From Lachnospiraceae bacterium (GTDB lineage Bacteria > Bacillota > Clostridia > Lachnospirales > Lachnospiraceae), in the NCBI GenBank assembly GCA_017620155.1, contig JAFZQY010000069.1, positions 17,109 through 81,108 on the forward strand: DNA of 64,000 nt, written 5' to 3'. The notes under the pieces are model-generated. The model was not told the DNA's origin. It did not search any database and saw nothing but the letters and a program-made list of their open reading frames with translations. Both the position numbers and the translations under genes were made by a program. Shown piece after piece: positions 1-8,980 of the stretch. Position 1 is the stretch's first letter, and the number at the start of each line of letters is the position of its first letter.

Positions 1-863
1 GGTGCCGATCCGCCGCTGGGTTCATAAAGGCCGAACTTCGTATCGTTAAGGGATGCCGAAGGCAGCATTCCGATAGAACCCGTGATCATGCTGGCTTCAT
101 CCGAAAGGATGTCTCCGAACATGTTCTCGGTAAGAACTACATCGAACTGTGCAGGATCTTTCACAAGCTGCATGGCCGCATTATCAACGAGCATATGTGA
201 AACGGTAACCTCAGGATAATCTAAAGCCACTTCGTTGACGATCTTTCTCCAGAGCCTGGAGGAATCAAGGACATTGGCCTTGTCCACGCTGATCACTGAT
301 TTGCGCCTCTTCATCGCTACTTCAAAAGCCTTGATCGCGATACGTCTGATCTCGCTCTCGGAATATACGAGCGTATCGGTTGCGACGATCTCACCGTTCT
401 TCTCTTCGGTGGATCTTGCGCCGAAATACAATCCGCCGGTCAGCTCGCGCATGATCAGCATGTCGAATCCGGCTTCGGCCACTTCTTCTTTTAACGGGCA
501 GGCCTTGTACAGTTCAGGATAAAGCATGGCAGGACGAAGGTTTGCAAACAGGTTAAGTGCCTTACGGATACCGAGCAGGCCGGCTTCCGGTCTTTTCTCG
601 GGAGGAAGCTTATACCAGGGTGAGGTATTGGCATCGCCTCCGATAGAACCCATCAGAACGGCATCCGCGCTCTTCGCTTTCTCAATAGTCTCGTCTGTAA
701 GCGGAATTCCGTACTTATCGATGCTCGCGCCGCCCATCAGCACATCCGTATACACGAATTCATGTCCGTACTTCGCTGCCACTGCATCCAGCACTTTACG
801 CGCCTCAGCAACTATCTCGGGACCGATTCCGTCCCCCGCTATCACTGTTATGTTCTTTCTCAT
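1..863 (-). CDS. leuB: 3-isopropylmalate dehydrogenase, 5' part (runs off left edge)
   Basis: Catalyses NAD-dependent oxidative decarboxylation of 3-isopropylmalate in leucine synthesis; cytoplasmic. About 287 of a usual ~355 residues are visible, because the gene leaves the window at base 1. The product starts [17 protein letters not shown], the family's nucleotide-binding start. It then carries [11 protein letters not shown], the catalytic lysine segment [13 protein letters not shown], and the metal-binding stretch [12 protein letters not shown] near the cut. The ATG at 863 has a GGAG ribosome site about 11 bases upstream. A terminator-like hairpin separates it from yajC, so it probably starts its own transcript running left. 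leuD lies at the other end of the window on the same strand. Confidence 0.96.
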   Translation of the reverse strand, partial: MRKNITVIAGDGIGPEIVAEARKVLDAVAAKYGHEFVYTDVLMGGASIDKYGIPLTDETIEKAKSADAVLMGSIGGDANTSPWYKLPPEKRPEAGLLGIRKALNLFANLRPAMLYPELYKACPLKEEVAEAGFDMLIMRELTGGLYFGARSTEEKNGEIVATDTLVYSESEIRRIAIKAFEVAMKRRKSVISVDKANVLDSSRLWRKIVNEVALDYPEVTVSHMLVDNAAMQLVKDPAQFDVVLTENMFGDILSDEASMITGSIGMLPSASLNDTKFGLYEPSGGSA

Positions 864-884
864 GTCTCTTCTCCGTAAAAACAA

Positions 885-920
885 ATAATAAAACTACAGC
901 GCCTGTGTTTCCACAGACGC
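885..920 (-). terminator. Probable intrinsic terminator after yajC
   Basis: Read on the minus strand, GCGTCTGTG, a GAAA loop and CACAGGCGC form a 9-bp stem with one G-T pair, followed by a T-rich stretch. It lies 16 bases past the yajC stop and just before leuB, separating the two units. Confidence 0.6.
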
Positions 921-935
921 CGCATATAAATCTGA

Positions 936-1280
936 TTACTTGCTGGATTCCTCTGTTGCAGAACCGGGCTTCTCAACCTGTACGATAGCTGACTTCTGCA
1001 TGGGGATGCGGCAGTTCCTGTTGTTGCCGAACTCAACGATCACGGTGTCGTCTGTAATGTCGATGACTACTCCGTAGAATCCGGCGGTGGTCAGAACACT
1101 GTCACCCACCTCAAGCGAACTGAGAAGAGCTGATTTCTTCTTCTGCTCGTTCTTCTGAGGACGTATCATAAAGAAATAAAGAAAACCAATGATCAGTACA
1201 ACATAGACCACCATTATGATCCCGCCGTACGGATTGGAATTAGCTGTAGCATCTGCAGATAATAAAATACCGGATAACAT
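936..1280 (-). CDS. yajC: Sec translocase accessory subunit YajC
   Basis: Small inner-membrane partner of SecDF in protein export. The product has an N-terminal membrane helix (GIIMVVYVVLIIGFLYFFMI), then RPQKNEQKKK, then a small soluble domain containing LEVGDSVLTTAGFYG, all typical of YajC. The 114-residue length fits the family. I chose the ATG at 1280 because GGAGG sits five bases upstream; a longer TTG start at 1292 would overlap that ribosome site. guaA and tgt lie upstream on the same strand; a tgt-yajC neighbourhood is common in bacteria. A hairpin (1297-1320) lies directly ahead of the ribosome site. Confidence 0.93.
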   Translation of the reverse strand: MLSGILLSADATANSNPYGGIIMVVYVVLIIGFLYFFMIRPQKNEQKKKSALLSSLEVGDSVLTTAGFYGVVIDITDDTVIVEFGNNRNCRIPMQKSAIVQVEKPGSATEESSK

Positions 1281-1296
1281 ATAAACCTCCAAATCA

Positions 1297-1320
1297 AATG
1301 TGTTAACAACTTAACACATT
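1297..1320 (-). promoter_or_regulatory. Perfect 10-bp inverted repeat in the yajC leader
   Basis: AATGTGTTAA, a 4-base loop and TTAACACATT form a perfect AT-rich stem. It ends about six bases before the GGAGG of yajC. It could be an operator, an RNA hairpin modulating yajC translation, or a weak terminator for guaA; there is no clean T run. Confidence 0.4.
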
Positions 1321-1363
1321 GTATATTAAAACTTCTCAGAGCGCAAACTCTTTACGAAAAGAC

Positions 1364-2344
1364 TTATTCGTACTCGATAGTTCCGCTCGGCTTGGGCGTG
1401 AAATCGTATAATACGCGGTTTACGCCGTTAACTTCCGAGGTTATGCGGGATACCAGATGCTGCATGAGGTCGAACGGTATGTTCTCTACTTCCGCTGTCA
1501 TGGCATCGGTCGTGTTGACCGCACGGATGATGACGCACCAGTCGAAGGTTCTTTCGCCGTTCCTTATACCTGTTGATTTGAAATCGGGAACAACGGTGAA
1601 ATACTGCCATACCTTGCCCTCAAGACCGTTCTTTGCAAACTCTTCTCTGAGGATCGCATCGGATTCTCTTACTGCCTCAAGTCTGTCTCTGGTGATGGCA
1701 CCGGGACAGCGAACGCCGAGTCCGGGACCGGGGAACGGCTGTCTGTAGACCATGTTCGAAGGAAGACCGAGTGCCTCTCCGACTACTCTTACTTCATCCT
1801 TGAAAAGGATCTTCACGGGCTCAACCAGTTCAAACTTCATGTCTTCGGGAAGTCCGCCGGCATTGTGATGAGCCTTGATACCTTTTTCGCTCTCGAGGAT
1901 GTCGGGCCAGATGGTACCCTGAGCGAGGAACTCTATATTGTCGAGCTTGCGCGCTTCTTCAGCGAAGACTTCGATGAACTCTCCGCCGATTATCTTTCTC
2001 TTCTTCTCGGGATCGGTTACACCGGCAAGTTTGTCAAGGAATCTGTCTGTGGCATCCACATAGATGAGGTTTGCCTTCATCTGATTCCTGAACACCTCGA
2101 TAACCTGCTCGGGCTCGCCCTTACGAAGCAGGCCGTGATTAACATGTACGCAGGTGAGCTGGTCGCCGACTGCCTTGATCAGCATGGCTGCGACTACGGA
2201 GGAATCAACTCCGCCCGATAATGCGAGCAGCACCTTTTTGTCGCCTATCTGGTCGCGTAATTCTTTGATCTGCTCCTCGATAAACGCATCCGCAAGTTCT
2301 TTCGTTGTGATTCGGATCATATCGTCCGGTCTTCTGTCTGCCAT
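1364..2344 (-). CDS. guaA: GMP synthase, ATP-pyrophosphatase plus dimerization domains only
   Basis: Aminates XMP to GMP using ATP. Visible motifs are the PP-loop LLALSGGVDSSVVAAML (about residues 40-55), HVNHGLLRKGE, the XMP-site segment RQPFPGPGLGVRC and the C-terminal DFTPKPSGTIEYE. The protein is 326 residues against about 510 for the usual bacterial enzyme; the whole N-terminal class I glutamine amidotransferase domain is missing. The coding region begins cleanly at the linker, with AAGGAGG-type spacing best for the ATG at 2344 (GGAGGA six bases upstream). So it either uses free ammonia or takes it from a separate glutaminase subunit, as in archaeal two-subunit GMP synthases. No glutaminase gene is in the window. 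Confidence 0.93.
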   Translation of the reverse strand: MADRRPDDMIRITTKELADAFIEEQIKELRDQIGDKKVLLALSGGVDSSVVAAMLIKAVGDQLTCVHVNHGLLRKGEPEQVIEVFRNQMKANLIYVDATDRFLDKLAGVTDPEKKRKIIGGEFIEVFAEEARKLDNIEFLAQGTIWPDILESEKGIKAHHNAGGLPEDMKFELVEPVKILFKDEVRVVGEALGLPSNMVYRQPFPGPGLGVRCPGAITRDRLEAVRESDAILREEFAKNGLEGKVWQYFTVVPDFKSTGIRNGERTFDWCVIIRAVNTTDAMTAEVENIPFDLMQHLVSRITSEVNGVNRVLYDFTPKPSGTIEYE

Positions 2345-2371
2345 TTTCATTCCTCCGTTTAATTGATTGAT

Positions 2372-3505
2372 TTAGTTTTCCGCCCTCATCTTTTCGAGGG
2401 ATTCCTTTTTAAATTGAGAGTAGCTGCCTGCTTCAATCGCATCTCTGATCTCACTCATCAGATGATTGTAATAATACAGATTATGAAGCACGCAGAATCT
2501 TAAACCAAGCATCTCTTTTGCCTTGAGAAGATGTCTGATATAGGCTCTGGAATACCCGCCGGCGCAGGCAGGACAGCCGCAGCCTTCTTCTATCGGGCGC
2601 TCGTCGAGTTCGAATGACGCATTGAAAAGGTTGAGCTTGCCGTAATGTGTATAGACATGTCCGTGTCTTCCGTTTCTGGTCGGATATACGCAGTCAAAGA
2701 AGTCAACGCCGCGGTCTACGGACTCGAGAATATTCTCGGGAGTACCTACTCCCATGAGATATGTCGGTTTGTTCTGAGGAAGATGCGGAACGGTCACATC
2801 CAGGATATGGTACATCTCTTCGTTGGACTCGCCTACGGCAAGACCGCCTATCGAGTATCCGGGAAGATCGAGCTCGGATATCATCTCAGCGTTTTCTATA
2901 CGGATATCCTCATATACGGCGCCCTGATTGATCCCGAAAAGAAGCTGACTTGGGTTCACCGTATCCTCAAGCTGATTCAGCCTCTTCATCTCATCCATGC
3001 ATCGTATGAGCCACCTGTATGTGCGGTCCACTGAAGGTTTCACATACTCGCGCCCGGCCTTGGACGGCGGACACTCGTCAAATGCCATGGCTATGGTCGA
3101 TCCAAGATTGGACTGGATGCGCATGCTCTCCTCGGGCCCCATGAATATCTTATGGCCGTCTATATGTGAATTAAAGGTCACACCTTCTTCTTTTATCTTT
3201 CTTATGGATGCAAGGGAAAAAACCTGAAATCCGCCTGAGTCGGTAAGGATCGGGCGGTCCCATTTCATGAACTTATGTAAACCACCGAGCTTTTTGATCG
3301 TCTCATCTCCGGTCCTGACGTGAAGATGATAGGTATTGGAGAGTTCGATCTGGGTACCGATAGCTTTCAGGTCATCGGTAGAAACGGCGCCCTTAATGGC
3401 CGCCACTGTTCCTACGTTCATGAATACCGGAGTCTGAACCGTTCCGTGCACCGTCTGAAACTCTGCACGTTTGGCCCGACCGTCGGTCGCCAGTATCTTA
3501 TACAT
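2372..3505 (-). CDS. tgt: Queuine tRNA-ribosyltransferase
   Basis: Exchanges guanine 34 for a queuosine precursor (preQ1 in bacteria) in tRNAs with GUN anticodons. At 377 residues it has normal length. The general-base aspartate lies in LTDSGGFQVFSL and the nucleophilic aspartate region is FFDCVYPTRNGRHG. The zinc site appears as GCGCPACAGGYSRAYIRHL followed by VLHN, that is CxCxxC and a distal His. The start abuts the stop codon of the upstream carboxypeptidase gene (TAA then ATG), suggesting coupled translation. Other queuosine genes are not in the window. Confidence 0.96.
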   Translation of the reverse strand: MYKILATDGRAKRAEFQTVHGTVQTPVFMNVGTVAAIKGAVSTDDLKAIGTQIELSNTYHLHVRTGDETIKKLGGLHKFMKWDRPILTDSGGFQVFSLASIRKIKEEGVTFNSHIDGHKIFMGPEESMRIQSNLGSTIAMAFDECPPSKAGREYVKPSVDRTYRWLIRCMDEMKRLNQLEDTVNPSQLLFGINQGAVYEDIRIENAEMISELDLPGYSIGGLAVGESNEEMYHILDVTVPHLPQNKPTYLMGVGTPENILESVDRGVDFFDCVYPTRNGRHGHVYTHYGKLNLFNASFELDERPIEEGCGCPACAGGYSRAYIRHLLKAKEMLGLRFCVLHNLYYYNHLMSEIRDAIEAGSYSQFKKESLEKMRAEN

Positions 3506-4612
3506 TTACAGGTATTTCTCCCAGAATTCTTCCAGAGTGATAGATTCGTTGTACAGAACCCAGGCTGCATTCTTTCCGACATAACGCAGATGCCAGGGCT
3601 CATATTCTATGCCTGTTATATCCTCTTTTCCCTCGGGATAACGGATGATGAAACCGTATTCATGGGCATGCCCGGCAAGCCATTTACCGGCCGGGGTATC
3701 ACCGAATCCGGCATTGAGAGAGGAATAATTGTCACTTATCATATCGATAGCAAGTCCGATCTGATGCTCGCTCGAGCCCGGGATCGTAACTGTCTGTGCG
3801 GCTACCTTATATGCCTCAAGATAGCTCATTCCCTGTGCGGTGTACTTGTTTACCTTACGGTCAAAAAGCATCTGCTGTCTGGAATCATCACGATAAGGAG
3901 AACAGATGACCAGGTTAACGCCGTCATTGAGAGCTGCTTCAAGCATGCTGAACAGATCGGGGATGATACGCTCATCGCACTGCATCGAGCCCTTGATCGT
4001 TCCTAAGGTAAAAGTATAATCATCAGCTATGGGGTGATTCTTATTGACCAGAACAAGCTGCCAGTCATCACGCGAAAACTCGGGTTCACCGGCTTCTTCA
4101 GCAGATGCGAACATCTCTCCGCCTTCGCCGGACTGCGCGATCTCTCCAACGATATCGGCACCTGATACGGTATCGAGTTCCGAGATATCGTCAATGTTCT
4201 CGGGATCTGTAAGCTCGATCTCATCCGCTTCGTCATCGGCTTCGATCATTGCCGTATCCACGTCCGTCTCTATAGCCAGAGAAGCGGCACTGGCCTCGGT
4301 CTCATAGTAATATGACGTAACATCATAAGTGAAATCATACTGCCCGTCTCCCCAGATAACGGAGCTGAATGAGCAGCTGACAAATGCGAATGTCATGGAT
4401 GCGATAACTACGATGTATTTGTGAAGGCCCGCTTTGATATTACGGATAAGCCTGTCAATGGCCAGCAAAATAACACTCAAAATGAGCATGGGCACCTTGA
4501 GCCATTTATGCTTGCGGATCGTCCGCCTGTATAAACTTAAGACTTTATCCTTGAATGTAATATGCATTATCTGAGCCCTGTTTAGAACACACCTATTTAA
4601 ATATATCGTCAC
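3506..4612 (-). CDS. VanY-type D-alanyl-D-alanine carboxypeptidase, membrane-anchored
   Basis: Trims the terminal D-Ala of peptidoglycan stem peptides outside the membrane. The C-terminal ~180 residues carry the metal-peptidase signatures SSEHQIGLAID (SxHxxGxAxD) and YEPWHLRYVG (ExxH-like). The N-terminus has a basic stretch and two hydrophobic segments (VPMLILSVILLAIDRLI and YIVVIASMTFAFVSCSF), followed by an acidic low-complexity linker. The start is uncertain: GTG at 4612 follows a G-run, while an ATG at 4567 would shorten it by 15 residues. It is the first gene of the leftward vanY-tgt-guaA-yajC run and diverges from aroC. Confidence 0.85.
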   Translation of the reverse strand: MTIYLNRCVLNRAQIMHITFKDKVLSLYRRTIRKHKWLKVPMLILSVILLAIDRLIRNIKAGLHKYIVVIASMTFAFVSCSFSSVIWGDGQYDFTYDVTSYYYETEASAASLAIETDVDTAMIEADDEADEIELTDPENIDDISELDTVSGADIVGEIAQSGEGGEMFASAEEAGEPEFSRDDWQLVLVNKNHPIADDYTFTLGTIKGSMQCDERIIPDLFSMLEAALNDGVNLVICSPYRDDSRQQMLFDRKVNKYTAQGMSYLEAYKVAAQTVTIPGSSEHQIGLAIDMISDNYSSLNAGFGDTPAGKWLAGHAHEYGFIIRYPEGKEDITGIEYEPWHLRYVGKNAAWVLYNESITLEEFWEKYL

Positions 4613-4629
4613 ATCCCCCCCTCGTCAAT

Positions 4630-4686
4630 AATATGTTGGGGAAAAATAGATGAAAAATTATCCTCAGACACAATATGTTGTGGAAA
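4630..4686. promoter_or_regulatory. Direct repeat in the divergent aroC / carboxypeptidase region
   Basis: The 15-base element AATATGTTGGGGAAA (4630-4644) recurs as AATATGTTGTGGAAA (4672-4686) with one mismatch. The copies are 42 bases apart, close to four helical turns, and lie between divergent genes. They look like paired operator sites for an unidentified regulator. Confidence 0.45.
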
Positions 4687-4747
4687 TGGATGACCATATA
4701 TTGTACTATTGATTTAATAAGCAGCAATGATTCAGAAAGGAACGATT

Positions 4748-5848
4748 ATGGCCGGATCATCTTTTGGTAACATATTCAGGATCACAACCTGGGGAGAATC
4801 CCACGGAAAAGCGCTCGGAGTCGTTATTGACGGCGTACCTGCGGGCCTTACTCTTTCCGAGGCAGACATCCAGCCCTATATGGACAGACGCGCTCCCGGA
4901 AAAGGATCCATATCCACTCCCCGCAAGGAGGCAGACGAGGTCGAGATCCTCTCGGGCATATTCGAAGGAAAGACCACCGGATGTCCCATATCCATCATGG
5001 TCCGCAATACTTCCCAGCATTCCTCGGATTATGCTGCCATCAAAGACATCTACAGACCCGGACATGCCGACTTTTGCTTTGATGCAAAATTCGGCTTCAG
5101 GGATTACCGCGGAGGCGGAAGGTCCTCAGGCCGTGAAACTCTCTGCCGCGTAGCCGCCGGCGCCGTTGCCGCCAAGATCCTTAAGGAACTCGGGATCGAA
5201 GTATGCTCTTATACCCGCTCTATAGGACCTGTAAGCATTGATCCCGCTCATTTCGACAAGACTCTGATAACATCTCTCCCGACATGCATGCCGGATAAAG
5301 CAGCAAACGACAAGGCTCTAGAATATCTTGAATCCGTTCGCTCAGACGGCGATTCTGCCGGCGGCGTAATTGAAACCGTCATTACAGGCATGCCTGCCGG
5401 TATAGGCGATCCGGTATTTGACAAGCTGAGTGCTGATCTCGCCAAAGCCGTAATGAGCATAGGTGCCATGAAAGCGATCGAATTCGGTGACGGAATAAGC
5501 GTATCGGAGTCAAACGGTTCAAAAAACAACGATGCATTCCGCATGGATAACGGCAAAGTATTGAAAGCCACCAACCACAGCGGCGGGCTTCTCGGCGGTA
5601 TGTCCGACGGATCCGACATAATCATCAGAAGCTATGTCAAACCCACTCCGAGCATATACAAAACACAGGAAACTGTTAATAAGAACAACGAGAATGTAGA
5701 GATAAACATCGAAGGGCGCCACGATCCCATCATAGTTCCGAGAGCCGTGGTCGTAGTCGAGAGCATGTGCGCGATCACTATCGCCGATGCTCTTATGACC
5801 AACATGAGCGCAAAAATAGATTCACTTAAGACTTTTTACAAGCCCTGA
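4748..5848 (+). CDS. aroC: Chorismate synthase
   Basis: Last step of the common aromatic pathway: converts 5-enolpyruvylshikimate-3-phosphate to chorismate with reduced FMN. The family signatures are present: TWGESHGKALGVVIDGVPAG near the start, RPGHADFCFDAKFG, and FRDYRGGGRSSGRET with the FMN/substrate-binding arginines. The 366-residue length is usual. I chose ATG 4748 because AAGGA lies six bases upstream; an ATG at 4727 would place that site inside the gene. It is one of only three plus-strand genes in the window and overlaps tail to tail by 23 bases with the YwaF-like gene. Confidence 0.97.
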   Translation: MAGSSFGNIFRITTWGESHGKALGVVIDGVPAGLTLSEADIQPYMDRRAPGKGSISTPRKEADEVEILSGIFEGKTTGCPISIMVRNTSQHSSDYAAIKDIYRPGHADFCFDAKFGFRDYRGGGRSSGRETLCRVAAGAVAAKILKELGIEVCSYTRSIGPVSIDPAHFDKTLITSLPTCMPDKAANDKALEYLESVRSDGDSAGGVIETVITGMPAGIGDPVFDKLSADLAKAVMSIGAMKAIEFGDGISVSESNGSKNNDAFRMDNGKVLKATNHSGGLLGGMSDGSDIIIRSYVKPTPSIYKTQETVNKNNENVEINIEGRHDPIIVPRAVVVVESMCAITIADALMTNMSAKIDSLKTFYKP

Positions 5849-6668
5849 CCATATCCCTGATGATCCAGGGAATATACATGATAAGAACCCCGATAACTGC
5901 CAGGCCGGCAAGTCCCAGGAGATAGAATTTTCCGAAATTGGACGCCAGCGCCTCAAGTACGGGGTTATTTTCTGTCCTTTTCAGGAAAAAGAAATTCGTA
6001 TCAAAAGCAAAATCAAAGATGATAGCCGGGATCATAGTCAGTGCAAGGATGACAAACACCTTCCAGATGTTCCATATATGCGGTCTGTGACCGTCTGCGA
6101 TCACGAGGCTGCAGAACACCGCCAGAAGGCTATGAAAAAAAACCGAGTGAAGATGGCTGAAATTAAGCAGAGGACAAGCCTGCCAGGACGTTGTGAGCAG
6201 TGCGACCCATGTGCCCGCGAGGCCGAATGCATACAGGAATTCGGCTATATAGTCGTTTTTCTTAAACGCAAACCATAAGGCGATGAATATATTCACACCG
6301 CACAGATGAAACGGAAGCGTCTCAAGATCAAACTGCCCCGTAGCCAGGAAGACAATGTCTTTAACGATCTCTTCGGCTGCTATTACTACGGCAAGAACGA
6401 TAAGAACTCTCCTTCGTTTATCTTCATCACATTTTTTGTAGAAATGACATGATATGAGACTTGCAAGAAGCGCAAGCAAAAGTTCAGACAGATGTAGGGG
6501 GCCGAACAGCTTAAACGCAACATGATCATGCCCTTTAAGAGCCCTCATGTTCGTCGCTGTCAGCCAGAATTCATTTGACCTGTCTGCGAAAAAGTATACG
6601 CAGACATATATGAGCGCATACACTGCAACAGCAGAGCATGCGCCTATAATAGTTTTTTTCTTATTCAT
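5826..6668 (-). CDS. YwaF/TIGR02206-like integral membrane protein
   Basis: A 280-residue protein with about seven hydrophobic helices. It resembles the YwaF (TMEM164-related) family through the LPFHLCGVNIFIALWF segment and the later histidine-rich SHLHSVFFHSLLAVF. The function of the bacterial family is not established. Its ATG overlaps the TGA of the upstream aldolase gene by one base (TGATG), so the two are probably translated together. Its 3' end overlaps that of aroC on the opposite strand. Confidence 0.7.
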   Translation of the reverse strand: MNKKKTIIGACSAVAVYALIYVCVYFFADRSNEFWLTATNMRALKGHDHVAFKLFGPLHLSELLLALLASLISCHFYKKCDEDKRRRVLIVLAVVIAAEEIVKDIVFLATGQFDLETLPFHLCGVNIFIALWFAFKKNDYIAEFLYAFGLAGTWVALLTTSWQACPLLNFSHLHSVFFHSLLAVFCSLVIADGHRPHIWNIWKVFVILALTMIPAIIFDFAFDTNFFFLKRTENNPVLEALASNFGKFYLLGLAGLAVIGVLIMYIPWIIRDMVRACKKS

Positions 6669-7696
6669 CAGAAGTTGTCGGAAAGTTCAATGTAGAATTG
6701 CTCGTAGTCGGTTCTTCCTGCTTCAATGCACTGGATAGCCGATCTGGGATGCTGATTTAAGATACCTGTAAGCAGATAAGGTATGTCATAGCCCCATTTA
6801 ACACCGGATTCACGCAGCGCCATGATGTGCTTCTCAATAAATATAAGTATCGGGTCTATATGATACTTGGGGTTCTTAAGGAATCCAAGCAGGATCTCAA
6901 GCGGACAGTTGCCTGCTCCGCGACCCAAACTGGATACTGTAGCATCCAGATAATGAACTCCCGCTCTCATACCCTCGATCGTATTTGCAAAAGCAAGCTG
7001 CTGATTATTGTGTGCATGGATTCCGACTGTCTTGCCGTATTTCTCTGCTATCTCAACATACATCGAACATAAGGGATTGACCTGCTCGGGATAAAGGGAC
7101 CCATAGCTGTCTACGACATAGACCATGTCAACATTCGAACTGCAGACCTGCTCTACAGCTGTCCTGATATCCTCATTGGTAGATTTGGATATAGCCATGA
7201 TGTTGCATGAAGTCTCATAGCCCTTGGAATGAGCATCTTCTATCATCGCAACTGCCGCGGGGATAGTATTGATGTAAGTCGCAACACGCACAAGATCGAC
7301 CGGTGAATCCGCTCTGTCGCGGATATCCGTCTGATAATCGCATCTTCCGACGTCAGCCATGATCGAAAGTTTGATACCTTCGGCCTTATCAGCCTGAATA
7401 ATCTCTTTGATATCCTCATCGGATGAGAATTTCCACTTTCCGAACTTAGCCGTATCGAACATCTCTTTGGATGCGCGATAACCGAACTCCATATAGTCCA
7501 CGCCGGCTTTAATGTTAGCAAGATACAGAGCTCTGGCAAAATCATCGGTAAAGAAAAAATCATTGGTCAGACCGCCGTCTCTCAGGGTACAGTCAACGAC
7601 CTTGAGTTCGGGAAGGAACGACATGAGATTTCTCTCCACCTTACCGCTGTCATCGTTTCCGAATAAGCCTTTTACAGATAATTTGTCTACTGCCAT
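6668..7696 (-). CDS. DRE-TIM (HMGL-like) aldolase-family protein
   Basis: The protein starts its barrel with VVDCTLRDGG, the metal- and substrate-binding motif of the HMG-CoA lyase / isopropylmalate synthase / hydroxy-oxovalerate aldolase superfamily. It keeps the HAHNN metal motif and a GRGAGNCPLE loop. At 342 residues it has one catalytic domain and no C-terminal regulatory or cobalamin-type domain, so it is not LeuA or homocitrate synthase. The substrate cannot be read from the sequence. GAGGTG lies six bases before the ATG. Coupling to the downstream YwaF-like membrane protein is the only functional hint. Confidence 0.8.
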   Translation of the reverse strand: MAVDKLSVKGLFGNDDSGKVERNLMSFLPELKVVDCTLRDGGLTNDFFFTDDFARALYLANIKAGVDYMEFGYRASKEMFDTAKFGKWKFSSDEDIKEIIQADKAEGIKLSIMADVGRCDYQTDIRDRADSPVDLVRVATYINTIPAAVAMIEDAHSKGYETSCNIMAISKSTNEDIRTAVEQVCSSNVDMVYVVDSYGSLYPEQVNPLCSMYVEIAEKYGKTVGIHAHNNQQLAFANTIEGMRAGVHYLDATVSSLGRGAGNCPLEILLGFLKNPKYHIDPILIFIEKHIMALRESGVKWGYDIPYLLTGILNQHPRSAIQCIEAGRTDYEQFYIELSDNF

Positions 7697-7718
7697 AATT
7701 TCACCTCATCTCCGGTTA

Positions 7719-8942
7719 TTAAACCGTGATCCTCTTAAAGTTCTTTTTGCCCTTCTTAACTATAAAATCGGTTGATGCAATCTGGTCTTTGGAGTATGAA
7801 ACCGATATGTCTGTGACCTTCTCGTCGTTAACGGATACGCCGCCCTGCTCTATGGCACGTCTTGCTTCGCTTCGGGAAGTCACGAGTCCGGATGCCACAA
7901 GGATTCCCATTATATCAATGGATCCGTCAGTGAACTTATCATCGGTTATATGAGCCTGCGGAATATTGGCAGAATCCGCTCCGCCCGAGAAAAGTGCGGT
8001 TGCAGCTTCTTCAGCCTTATCAGCCTCTTCTTTTCCGTGAACAAGTTCGGTAAGCTCATGCGCCAGTATCTTCTTGGCCTTATTCAGGTCCTCACCCTGC
8101 CATTTCTCCATATCGGCGATCTGTTCCATGGGCAGGAATGTCAGCATCTTGATGCACTTGATGACATCGGAATCACCGACATTTCTCCAGTACTGGTAAA
8201 AATCATAAGGAGTGGTCTTGTTTGGATCAAGCCATACGGCTCCCTTCTCGGTCTTGCCCATCTTCTTGCCTTCGGAATTAAGGAGCAGCGTGATGGTCAT
8301 CGCATATGCATCCTTACCGAGTTTCTTACGGATAAGTTCCGTGCCGCCGAGCATGTTGGACCACTGGTCGTCACCGCCGAACTGCATGTTGCAGCCGTAT
8401 TTCTGGTAAAGCATCAGGAAGTCGTAGGACTGCATGATCATGTAGTTAAACTCAAGGAAGCTTAGCCCCTTCTCCATGCGCTGCTTGTAGCACTCAGCAC
8501 GGAGCATGTTGTTAACAGAGAAGCAGACTCCGATATCACGGATGAAATCGATGTAGTTAAGGTCACGGAGCCAGTCCGCATTATTGATCATCATGGCCTT
8601 GCCTTCGCCGAACTCGATAAACCTGCTCATCTGCTGTTTAAAGCATTCGCAGTTATGATCGATCGTCTCGGTCGTCATCATGGTACGAAGATCACTTTTG
8701 CCCGAAGGGTCACCGATCATGCCGGTACCGCCTCCGACAAGTGCTATGGGACGGTTCCCTGCAAGCTGAAGCCTCTTCATAAGGCACAAAGCCATGAAAT
8801 GGCCTACATGGAGTGAATCCGCAGTAGGGTCAAATCCGATATAGAAAGTTGCCTTTCCGTTATTAACCAAATCCCTTATCTCTGCTTCATCGGTAAGTTG
8901 TGCGAGAAGTCCTCTCGCCTGTAATTCTTCAAATATCTGCAT
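7719..8942 (-). CDS. tyrS: Tyrosyl-tRNA synthetase
   Basis: Class I aminoacyl-tRNA synthetase charging tRNA-Tyr. It shows the HIGH-type motif in DSLHVGHFMAL, the tyrosine pocket QSYDFLML and QFGGDDQWSN, and a KMSKS-type loop KMGKTEKGAVWLD. An S4-like RNA-binding domain forms the C-terminus (SRSEARRAIEQGGVSVN). The 407-residue length is normal. GAGG lies eight bases before the ATG. The leader from the predicted promoter is only about 35 bases, so there is no room for a T-box, in contrast to tyrS in many Firmicutes. Confidence 0.97.
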   Translation of the reverse strand: MQIFEELQARGLLAQLTDEAEIRDLVNNGKATFYIGFDPTADSLHVGHFMALCLMKRLQLAGNRPIALVGGGTGMIGDPSGKSDLRTMMTTETIDHNCECFKQQMSRFIEFGEGKAMMINNADWLRDLNYIDFIRDIGVCFSVNNMLRAECYKQRMEKGLSFLEFNYMIMQSYDFLMLYQKYGCNMQFGGDDQWSNMLGGTELIRKKLGKDAYAMTITLLLNSEGKKMGKTEKGAVWLDPNKTTPYDFYQYWRNVGDSDVIKCIKMLTFLPMEQIADMEKWQGEDLNKAKKILAHELTELVHGKEEADKAEEAATALFSGGADSANIPQAHITDDKFTDGSIDIMGILVASGLVTSRSEARRAIEQGGVSVNDEKVTDISVSYSKDQIASTDFIVKKGKKNFKRITV

Positions 8943-8980
8943 TTTTTTATCCTCTTAGACGTAGATCACGTCACTTCAAA

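Noticed and set aside
3320-4006. Plus-strand ORF of 228 codons across tgt and the carboxypeptidase
   Set aside because: It spans two well-supported genes on the other strand and has no recognisable protein features.
6668-7696. 2-isopropylmalate synthase (leuA)
   Set aside because: It shares the DRE-TIM barrel but lacks the C-terminal regulatory domain and is too short; leu genes nearby are not enough to name it.
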